This document shows, in pieces, positions 50,699 through 57,474 of a stretch of 57,474 bases of DNA; the first letter of the stretch is position 1, and each line of letters starts with the position of its first letter. The notes beneath the pieces are model-generated. The model worked only from the letters and a program-made list of their open reading frames with translations. It had not been told where the DNA came from and did no database searches. Origin of the DNA: Planctomycetota bacterium (lineage in GTDB: Bacteria > Planctomycetota > B15-G4); NCBI GenBank assembly GCA_029259745.1, contig JAJDEO010000011.1, positions 1 to 57,474 of the forward strand, written 5' to 3'. Made by a program: the position numbers and the translations under genes.

Positions 50699-51154
50699 TC
50701 AAAGATCACGCCGCCGAGCCACCGCCTCTCCTAAGCGCCGAGTAGCTTCTTCAAGGACTAGATAGTCTTGAGACGCCCTCCACCAGGGCTCGCCATCAAC
50801 AAGAACCCCCTCCGCTACCTCCAGCAACTTCACAGCCAACTCCATCGGCCCAACACTGACCCCCTCAAATCTCTCTACCCCGCCCTCAACGAACTCCATA
50901 CGAATCGAATCACCGAGACGACGAAGCCGGACCGCGTAGTCTCCCTCCATGAAATCAAGGGACTCACAGGCCGCTGCGTCTGCCAGCATGCGCTGGACGG
51001 ACTCCACCCACCAACCCAGCAACACCACAACATTGTCGACCCATCCGCGTTCGGGAAACTCCGAGCCATTAACCCTTAACCACACTACACCGATCGCGAC
51101 CTCTCGATCGCAATAAGGTGAAGCGGTGGCAAGCGACACTTCGAACGTAAACAT
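50699..51154 (-). CDS. Hypothetical protein, possibly immunity-type
   Basis: 151 residues from ATG 51154 (MFTFEVSLATASPYCDREVA). A longer frame to 51235 starts inside an IS-B end, so the native start may have been lost. Beta-rich with Trp-rich WVDNVVVLLGWWVESVQRML, then FMEGDYAVRLRRLGDSIRME and a final helix. The pattern of short strands followed by (L/V)GWW..V resembles small immunity-like proteins that accompany polymorphic toxins, but no family can be named. It sits between an IS-A end and an IS-B end with three bases separating its stop from the former. Confidence 0.5.
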   Translation of the reverse strand: MFTFEVSLATASPYCDREVAIGVVWLRVNGSEFPERGWVDNVVVLLGWWVESVQRMLADAAACESLDFMEGDYAVRLRRLGDSIRMEFVEGGVERFEGVSVGPMELAVKLLEVAEGVLVDGEPWWRASQDYLVLEEATRRLGEAVARRRDL

Positions 51155-51216
51155 CAGTAAATCGGGTACGCCGTCTCGATGACCTTCGACGCCTTGTTGA
51201 ACCACATTGCGATCGT

Positions 51217-51310
51217 TGTAGCGTTCACAAAACATCTTCGCATTTGACGGCGTGCAGCATCGTCGCGCCTCGGGTGATTGTGATGAGTCCGTGCTTCACG
51301 AGTGTCTCGA
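51217..51310 (-). mobile_element. Isolated IS-B terminus
   Basis: TGTAGCGTTCACAAAACATC to CGAGTGTCTCGA, 94 bases matching the orfC-side end of IS-B (9821-9914) and including the last ~30 codons of orfC. The terminus is intact and the inner side ends in the BNR-protein gene. Together with 25865-25940 it shows at least three IS-B insertions in the window's history. Confidence 0.8.
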
Positions 51311-52231
51311 AACAACGCTCTGGACAGCGACGGGGTCGAGAAACTCGTGGCACTGACTCTGACTCCACGTGCTTGTCACGCCACCGCCGCTCGTCCGAAA
51401 GGTGTATCCATTGGTCGTACCCGCGCCTCCCACGAGCCAGCCAGGTGAGGTGCTGATCGACGGGTTCTCAAACGCGAGGTCCCAGAACTCCAAGTTAGCG
51501 CCGGGCAAAGGACAAACGAGCCCTGCATCGGCACGGACGTCGACTTCTGCCCAGGTCGTGCCTCCGTCCGATGTCGTGTACACGAGCCCAAACTCGCTCG
51601 TGATGATTCCGTGGTCAAACGGTGCGTCAGGCGACGAGTCTTCGAAGAAGTGAACGCGATAGAAGTCGCGAGGGTCTTCATCGCATGGCTGGGCGACACC
51701 GACCACCTGGTCGACAAGTGACGTCCAGCTCAGCCACCCGTTTGTCGTCTTGGCAACAGTCCCGTCCTCACCGACGATCCAGCCTTCTGTGTCGCTGATC
51801 ATGAAGATGTCGTGCTGGACGGCTCTGTTCTGTCCGCACAGTAGCGGAGCATCTCGGAGATCGGTGATCCGGCTGAATGGGTTCGCGTCAGACCACTCTC
51901 GCCCGTCGAGACCCACCACGGACTTCAAGATGACACCACCCTCACCGACCATCCAACCCCGGTCGAGGTCGCTGTCCAAGAACCTTACACGGCGCATCCG
52001 CACTTGAAGATCCGTGCTTGTTAGGACGTTCTGGATGGCACCGTATCCCCAAGTTTCGCCGCCATCGGTTGTGAACCTGGTTTTCCCGCCATCCTCCGCT
52101 GTAAAACCACGGTCGGAATCTACGAACGTGATGTCGCGAACCACGTCCCCGTGAAGATGGTGGAACTGCGGGCTCTGTGATTGAGCAATTGCGGTGGAGC
52201 AAAGCATTACAAGCATGATCCGGTCGATCAT
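51311..52231 (-). pseudogene. BNR/YCF48-like secreted beta-propeller protein, 3' truncated
   Basis: Starts at ATG 52231 with GAGGGG upstream and a signal peptide (MIDRIMLVMLCSTAIAQSQS). Four YCF48/BNR-type repeats are seen: DITFVDSDRGFTAEDGGKTR FTTDGGETW; RGWMVGEGGVILKSV; EGWIVGEDGTVAKTTNGW; FGLVYTTSDGGTTWAEV. The frame runs into the IS-B relic at 51310 and stops at 51296-51298, so the native C-terminus (likely two or more repeats) is lost. About 305 native residues remain. Possibly co-transcribed with the SBBP gene 50 bases upstream. Confidence 0.75.
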
Positions 52232-52281
52232 GGTTTCCCCTCATCAAAAGTAGTCGAGTCGCCGCCCCTCAGGGATGGCGA

Positions 52282-54750
52282 TCAGTTCCCTGGAGCTCCC
52301 ATTGTGAGTGCGTTCGTTGCACTCCAATCCTTCGGTCCTTCTGGATCTTCGATCCACATCTGAGTGGTGACCTCGATGCCCAGCGGGAGTGGCACCCACG
52401 GGAACACGAGGTCGAGTGCCCCCGCGCTATCAAGGAGCAACGGAATGATCAGGTCGGGTGAGGGGACCAACACGCCGCCCTTCACCGGCGCGTCGATCAC
52501 ATCGAGGCCGACAACCAGGAACGCACTCGCCCCCTCTCGTCCCCCACGAACCGAAAGGCGCGTGAGAGACCCGGGCTCAAGGTTACCCGCCCCCGCGAGG
52601 TTCGGTTTTCCATAGGTGCCGTTTGCTCCGCCCCCCAAGACATGCCAAGGAGCGATGCCGAGATCGAAGCGAGCCATGACCGTGTCGCCGCCCTCGTTGT
52701 ATGAACTGTCGAATGCACCGGTCGTCGTCATGAGATCGATCGATCCTGTGAACACGCCAATGGTTGCGGCGCCACTGTCGTCGACATCGATGTACTTCGC
52801 GGAGTCGCTTCCGAAACCACCGTAATACGTCGAATAGAGGAGGCTCTCGCCGAACGCATCGAAGCGCGTGAAGTGCGCGTCGCCAGTAGGAAACGGACCG
52901 ATGTAGTTGGGTTGAAAGGCGTCCGGCGTCACGGGGTAATTGGGTTCGTTTGAGAAACCGGCAATGATCACTCGACCCGCTCGATCCAATGCGAGATCGG
53001 CCTCCCCTATCGTCCCGCCACAGCACGAATCGATGTAGGTCGCCCAGACAAGCCCACGACCTCCAGCGAGAATCTTTGCAACGTATGATCCGTCCACACT
53101 CTGCGTGTCAAACGCACCTGGGGTCACCGGGAATGCGCCTGTGACGTTACCCACGATGTAGACAGCCCCAGAGCGTGCTGATGCGATCCCGGTGACCGTT
53201 TCCGAGTTGTCGCCCGGCAGCGTCACGAGCGTTGCCCAACGGAGCGCACTACCATCAGGATGGACGGCGGCTACGGCGGCCGCCGATGAGTCATCCGGCG
53301 ACGGGGTCTCGACGAACGCGCCGGGTGTTGTGAGGAACGGGATCCCCACCAGACTCTTCCATTGGCCTCCGAAGTACACAGTGCCGTCATCACCGATGTC
53401 CAACCCACCAGGGAAGGCCGCGAGATAGCCTTGCCACAGCAACTTCGTACCATCCGCAGACAGGCGCGCGATGAGGTGCTTGCCGTCTTCGAACACCGCG
53501 TCGAACGCTCCCGGCGTGGCCGGCGGCGATGCGATGTACGGTTCGGCCGTGATGATCACGTCACCGTTCGCGGCGAGGGTCGAGAGGCGCGCGAGTTCGT
53601 TGTCTGGGCCTCCGTAGAACGTCGACCAGACCAGGCTGCTCCCGTCGGCGGAGAGGCGCGTGATGAAGAGATCGTTCTTGCCTGCGAACGTCGGCTGTAT
53701 CGAACCGGCCGTCGTGGGAAAGTCGGCACCGAAGGCGTTTCCGAACACCACGACGGTTCCATCCGCGTCGACGTTGACGCCGAAGGGATCATCACCGTCG
53801 TTGCTGGCGAGCAACGTGCCCCACTCGAGTGTGGATCCATCCGGCGACAGGCAGCACACCCAGACGTCGACGGAGTTCGATGTCCAATCGGGGTCGTAGG
53901 CCCCGGGGGTCGTCGGTGGATCGAAGAAGCCCTGCGAGGTCAGGTAGGTTGCACCGTCGGCACCGACGTCCATGCCGCGCGGCAGCTCTTGGCCTGCCCC
54001 ACCGACGTACGTCGCGAAGATGAGCTCAGGATCGATCACAAGACCGCGCGAGGTGTCGCGCTCGGGCACGTCGAATCCGAATCGAACGGATCCCGCTTCG
54101 GTTGCCTCCAGCTGCGCGAAGCGTGCCTCGACATCGGAACCGCCGATCTCCCACGACCGTCCGATGCGCTGAACGAGCGGGCCGCTTGCCGTCTCGACGA
54201 CCAGCGAACCGTCCACGCGAATCTGCGGTGACCAGGCCCCGTGCAGCTCGACCGTCACGCTCTCCGTGGCAACGCCCGCTGCAACGTGCACGTCATAGGC
54301 AAAGCCGTCTTCCTCGCGACGCACGACCACATCGACGCCGGCACTCACCTCGCGCATCACGACTTCCTCGAACACCGGAACGTCGCGCGCCGAGCCCGGC
54401 CCTGCGCCTTCACGGCCACGCAGGAAGTGCAACTTCGTTGGCTGCTCATCCACGCCTTGGACGGCAGCCGCGACGCCCACGCGCAGGAAGACTCCGTCGG
54501 GGGCGTCTCCCACGCGAGGTTCTTCGCCATCGTCTCCGCGCTCAACCCTGGCGCGCGGGCGGAGGGCGATCCCCTCTGTCGTCACTGAGACGTCGATCCG
54601 ACCGTGCCGCGAGGCGTGGATGATCTCGCTGGCCCACTGACCGCGGTTCTCGACGAACCCGGGAATCTGCTCGATCGCGACCGACTCGGATCCGGCGAAC
54701 GCCAGGCCCGAGGCCATGAGGAGACATGCGACACGAGCCGATATTGCCAT
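52282..54750 (-). CDS. Secreted SBBP-repeat beta-propeller protein
   Basis: 822 residues. A signal peptide (MAISARVACLLMASGLAFAG) is followed by FVENRGQWASEIIHASRHG, the start of the DUF7948/SBBP group. A beta-rich N-domain to ~250 ends with GLVIDPELIFATYVGGAGQE. About eight SBBP-type blades follow (TTPGAYDPDWTSNSVDVWVC, TTAGSIQPTFAGKNDLFITR, VTPGAFDTQSVDGSYVAKIL, FGESLLYSTYYGG). A C-terminal ~110-residue domain (LGGGANGTYGKPNLAGAGNL; GGVLVPSPDLIIPLLLDSAG) is of a kind common in secreted planctomycete proteins. Predicted cell-surface protein of unknown ligand. Intact, upstream member of a two-gene leftward unit. Confidence 0.85.
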   Translation of the reverse strand: MAISARVACLLMASGLAFAGSESVAIEQIPGFVENRGQWASEIIHASRHGRIDVSVTTEGIALRPRARVERGDDGEEPRVGDAPDGVFLRVGVAAAVQGVDEQPTKLHFLRGREGAGPGSARDVPVFEEVVMREVSAGVDVVVRREEDGFAYDVHVAAGVATESVTVELHGAWSPQIRVDGSLVVETASGPLVQRIGRSWEIGGSDVEARFAQLEATEAGSVRFGFDVPERDTSRGLVIDPELIFATYVGGAGQELPRGMDVGADGATYLTSQGFFDPPTTPGAYDPDWTSNSVDVWVCCLSPDGSTLEWGTLLASNDGDDPFGVNVDADGTVVVFGNAFGADFPTTAGSIQPTFAGKNDLFITRLSADGSSLVWSTFYGGPDNELARLSTLAANGDVIITAEPYIASPPATPGAFDAVFEDGKHLIARLSADGTKLLWQGYLAAFPGGLDIGDDGTVYFGGQWKSLVGIPFLTTPGAFVETPSPDDSSAAAVAAVHPDGSALRWATLVTLPGDNSETVTGIASARSGAVYIVGNVTGAFPVTPGAFDTQSVDGSYVAKILAGGRGLVWATYIDSCCGGTIGEADLALDRAGRVIIAGFSNEPNYPVTPDAFQPNYIGPFPTGDAHFTRFDAFGESLLYSTYYGGFGSDSAKYIDVDDSGAATIGVFTGSIDLMTTTGAFDSSYNEGGDTVMARFDLGIAPWHVLGGGANGTYGKPNLAGAGNLEPGSLTRLSVRGGREGASAFLVVGLDVIDAPVKGGVLVPSPDLIIPLLLDSAGALDLVFPWVPLPLGIEVTTQMWIEDPEGPKDWSATNALTMGAPGN

Positions 54751-54856
54751 GCGACGTGTTCCCGAGCGGGGCGTCGGGACGCGCGAGCAATTCGCGACTC
54801 ACCCTTCACTCCTTGACGTGAAGACTAGGCCACGTTGCCACATCCGTCAAATCCGG

Positions 54857-55418
54857 CGTTGTTGCACGAATCGAAATGGCGCAACAGCCTCCCCATTCGC
54901 AAGCAAGTTCACGACCTGACCGCCACCGAGTGCGGTCGGCCAAGCGCAGCCATCCGGTTCAGAATCTCGCACCCGAGCCTCGCCTCGACCGCTTGCGCCT
55001 CTGACGTCCGAGCACGAAGCCGATCACTGATGATTGTCTTGTAGCGGAAGAAGGCGTTCTCGACTGCGCCCTGACGATGGTAGCCCGACGCCTTCTTCCA
55101 TCGTCGGAGGCCGAGCGTCTCGACGCGTCGGATCGTGCGGTCCTGCGCACCTGACCTTGGCTTGCGCCGTGACACGGACGCCGTCCTTGAGGGAGGGATG
55201 ATGACTCTCGCTCCGCGACGTGCACCGGCTTCGTACATCGCGACCGTGTCGTACGCGGCATCCGCTGTGATCGATCCCACATCCCCATGGACACGATCAA
55301 TCAGGTCGAGACCGTTACTCGCATCATCACCGACGCTGTCCGTCAGCACCTGCGCGAGGATCTCGCCGTTCGTGTCCACGCCAAGATGCAGCTTCTTCCA
55401 TCCACGTCGACTCGAACC
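54857..55418 (-). pseudogene. IS-C (IS5-like) transposase, 5' truncated by the IS66-like element
   Basis: From the junction at 55418 leftward the frame reads SSRRGWKKLHLGVDTNGEIL, SITADAAYDTVAMYEAGARR, then ASGYHRQGAVENAFFRYKTI with the final Glu, ending at 54909. The right end of the element (GGCGTTGTTGCACGAATCG) is at 54857. The N-terminal half is missing because the IS66-like element is inserted here. It complements the missing part of the 49788 relic but is not its continuation, as the shared region (RRGWKKL..QDRTI) differs in several residues. Confidence 0.85.
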
Positions 55419-55482
55419 GTACGCGTCCGGCCGTCCCATGCCGCGCGCGGGTTGATCGCGGTCCCTCGTTATTCCTCGCCGC

Positions 55483-57107
55483 TCAGGCGGACGCTTTGGC
55501 GCGCTCTTTGGCCCATGCCCAGGGCGTGAGCGTTGCGACCTGTGAGGCCGGCGTCGTGTTCACACGCGCGATGACGTCGACGAGGTAGGCCTCGGGGTCG
55601 ATGTCGAGTGCCTTGGCGGAGGCGAGGAGTGAGAAGAGTCTCGCGCCGACGTCGCCGCCCTTCTTGGATCCAAAAAACATCCAGTTCTTGCGACCGGTGA
55701 CGACGTGACGCAGGGCGCGCTCGGCCTCGCGCCGACGTCGCCGCCCTTCTTGGATCCAAAAAACATCCAGTTCTTGCGACCGGTGACGACGTGACGCAGG
55801 GCGCGCTCGGCGTCGTTGTTGTGGATGTCGAGCACCGCGTCGTCGACGGCGGCGGTGAGGGCGTCCCACTGGTTGTCGAGATAGGTCAGCGCCTTGCCGC
55901 GTGCGCTCTTCGGGAGCGTCGAGCGCAGCGCACGGAGTCGCGCGACTTCCGCGCGGATCGCGGCGAGCACATGCTGACTCCGGCGTGTACGGACCTCGGC
56001 CCGCAGCGCGACAAACGCACCGTCCTCAAGCGACATCCGATCGCGTCGACCGCGCAGCGCACGCTCGATCACAAACAGTCGGCCGATCAAACGCAGCAGC
56101 ACCACGACGTCCTTGTCACCGCGCTCTGCGGCTTCGAGGACCTTCCGTCGCGCATGACTCCAGCACCCCGCACGCGCGATTCCATTCGTGCGCGCGACGT
56201 CGTCGTATCCCGTGTAGCCATCGATCTGTAGCGTGCCGTCCCACGTCCCGAGGAAGAGCTTCGGGCCATCGCGTTGCCGCGTCATCGTAAAGTCGAAGAG
56301 CACTCGTTCGTGCCAGCGGTACGTCCACACGTAGCCGGTGCGCGTGCCTTTGCCGTCTTCGATGCGCACCGTCACCGGCGTTTCGTCGGCTTGCAGGTAA
56401 CGACCGTCGAGCAGCTCGCATCGCATCTGTGCGAGGATCGGTTGCGCGACGATCTCATCGAGCTGCACGAGCAGATCCCACATCGTCGACTTCGGGATCT
56501 TGAAGCCGTGACGCTTCGAGATGCCTTCGAGCCGGTGCAGCGGAATGTGGTCGCCATACTTGGCGACGGCGAGATACGCATACACCGACGGCTCGTACTT
56601 GCCCTTGTCGACGAGCGTCGACGGCAGCTCGGGCATCGCGACACCGTGCCCGGCCTTACACGCGTACTTCTTACGCAAGTAGCGCTTCACGAGCATGCGC
56701 GCGGGGACGATGTGTCCGCGCTCGGTGACGTCTTCGCCGATGCACACCATCGCCTCGCCGCAGCACGAGCACGTGCGGTCGGCCTCCGCGACGTCGAGTT
56801 CGATGACCTCGCGTGGGAGGTGCTCGGGAAACTGCGGACGACCGTGGCCGCGTGCACGACGCTTGCGCGGAGGCGCTGGCGCGGGCTCGGGAGGTGACGC
56901 CTCGGCTGCGGCGACAGCGTCGGCAAAGAGCGCGAGCTGCGCGGGATCGAGGCGCTCCGATGAGCGACCAAAGAAGCGCTTGAGCAGCGCGGCCAGCTCG
57001 TCGCTGAGCTTCGTGACGTCGTGTTGCAAGCGGACGTTTTCGTGGCGCAGCTTTGCGCACTCGGCGATCAGCGCAGTCATCGTCGCACTGTCGTCTGCCG
57101 TCGTCAT
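55483..57107 (-). pseudogene. tnpC: IS66 TnpC transposase, frameshifted by an 86-bp tandem duplication
   Basis: Starts at ATG 57107. Features of IS66 TnpC: N-terminal leucine-zipper (LRHENVRLQHDVTKLSDELA), basic RKRRARGHGRPQFPEHLPRE, zinc finger CSCCGEAM, IS66 core with LLDGRYLQADETPV (first Asp), LQIDGYTGYDDVA (second Asp) and LTYLDNQWDALTAAVDDAVL. After IHNNDAERALRHVVTGRKNW an 86-base duplication (55640-55725 copied as 55726-55811) shifts the frame. The true C-terminus (LFSLLASAKALDIDPEAYLV, ending KERAKASA) is in another frame and stops at 55483. Reading through in the first frame gives a wrong tail ending at 55560. Probably inactive. Confidence 0.9.
55640..55811 (-). repeat. 86-bp perfect-looking tandem duplication inside tnpC
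   Basis: Two adjacent copies, 55640-55725 and 55726-55811, each encode the region ERALRHVVTGRKNWMFF..GGDVGAR. Because 86 is not divisible by three, the second copy disrupts the frame. The copies look identical, so the event is recent, or the assembly duplicated a segment. Confidence 0.85.
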
Positions 57108-57152
57108 GGCGAAGACGATACGTGCTCGACGCGTGCGATCAAGTGCTCTTCG

Positions 57153-57474
57153 TCAGCTCGCCGACGACACGATCTCATCGTGTGAGCGTCGACGTTTCGC
57201 ACCACGCAAATCGATCCCCTCGAGCAGCAGCGCGAGGTCGCTCGACGTCATCTCAAACGCGCCGCTCGTCCCCGACGCTTGGTCGTAGACACGAAACTGC
57301 CCGTGCTCGAGACGCTTCGCAAGCAGGCAGTACCCCGAGCGATCCCACCACAGGATCTTCATGCGATTGCGGAGGCGATTGACGAAGACGAAGAGATGAC
57401 CCGACTGCGGATCCTCGTCGACGACATCGCAGACGAGCGCGGCCAGCGTGTCGAACGACTTGCGCATGTCGGTC
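57153..57474 (-). CDS. tnpB: IS66 TnpB (Orf2) accessory protein, N-terminus beyond window
   Basis: The visible ~106 residues begin in mid-protein (DMRKSFDTLAALVCDVVDED) and continue with GHLFVFVNRLRNRMKILWWD RSGYCLLAKRLEHGQF, the hallmark of IS66 Orf2. The usual ~10-residue N-terminus (with the VDLRKSFDGL context) is cut by the right edge of the window. TnpB is needed for IS66 transposition with TnpA and TnpC, but its mechanism is not established. Stop at 57153, 45 bases before tnpC. Confidence 0.92.
   Translation of the reverse strand, partial: TDMRKSFDTLAALVCDVVDEDPQSGHLFVFVNRLRNRMKILWWDRSGYCLLAKRLEHGQFRVYDQASGTSGAFEMTSSDLALLLEGIDLRGAKRRRSHDEIVSSAS

Larger units (their letters stand above)
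55419..57474 (-). mobile_element. IS66-like element, enters from right edge
   Basis: The inner border is GTACGCGTCCGGCCGTCCC at 55419, an IS66-type terminus that matches 121-141 in opposite orientation. The element carries tnpC (frameshifted) and tnpB on the minus strand. tnpA and the other end lie beyond the window. It is inserted inside an IS-C copy. Confidence 0.85.

Noticed and set aside
1..57474. CRISPR arrays, rRNA and tRNA genes
   Set aside because: No regularly spaced direct repeats, no rRNA-like sequence and no convincing cloverleaf were noticed by eye. A dedicated tRNA scan could still find one, for example at island borders.

Overview
High-GC bacterial DNA, roughly 57 kb, probably from a Planctomycetota-like or related environmental bacterium. 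This is inference. It rests on many secreted FG-GAP, SBBP, BNR and beta-helix proteins, an RHS lipoprotein, DUF2924 beside a serine recombinase, and the style of the transposases. No rRNA, tRNA or CRISPR array was recognised. The window is an accessory region built by repeated transposition.

Working names for the mobile elements. IS-A is a 1.33 kb element with one 343-aa integrase-core (IS481/IS3-like) transposase. It has two full copies (6950-8286, 29408-30734), two ~300-bp internally deleted MITE-like copies (23716-24021, 25941-26236) and many end fragments. IS-B is a 3.3 kb element with three genes, two of them complete DDE integrases (9821-13151), plus two isolated ends (25865-25940, 51217-51310). 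IS-C is an IS5-like family present only as broken copies and ends. An IS66-like element (55419 to the window end) is inserted in an IS-C relic, and an end matching its terminus lies at 121-141.

Layout. 1-3.5 kb: element relics, a membrane protein, one copy of a 300-bp dispersed repeat, and a ParD/ParE toxin-antitoxin pair. 3.5-9.8 kb: secreted beta-helix, FG-GAP and beta-propeller proteins with IS-A between them. 9.8-18 kb: IS-B has removed most of hsdM from a type I restriction-modification operon but left hsdS and hsdR intact. 18-19.3 kb: a cysteine-cluster protein and a lipoprotein, followed by the second 300-bp repeat. 20-23.6 kb: a three-gene leftward operon with a B12-type radical SAM enzyme of the RiPP-maturation type and a 127-aa candidate precursor with a Val/Ile-rich tail. 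24-29.4 kb: secreted proteins, a broken metalloprotease and a 948-aa membrane-anchored FG-GAP protein. 30.8-36.5 kb: a 1819-aa RHS lipoprotein with a vWA domain and a C-terminal toxin-like domain, coupled by ATGA overlap to a small candidate immunity gene.

37.1-49.8 kb: a rightward genomic island with ParB-methyltransferase, small and large terminase, tyrosine recombinase, excisionase-like protein, zinc-finger/Toprim primase, DUF3987 P-loop protein, SpoVG-like protein, DUF2924 protein, serine recombinase and small accessory genes. Most are overlapping or tightly spaced. No portal, capsid or tail gene is visible, so the island looks like a packaging-competent satellite or phage-plasmid-derived element rather than a full prophage. 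49.8-57.5 kb: IS relics, a possible immunity-type gene, a truncated BNR protein, an SBBP-repeat secreted protein and the IS66-like element.
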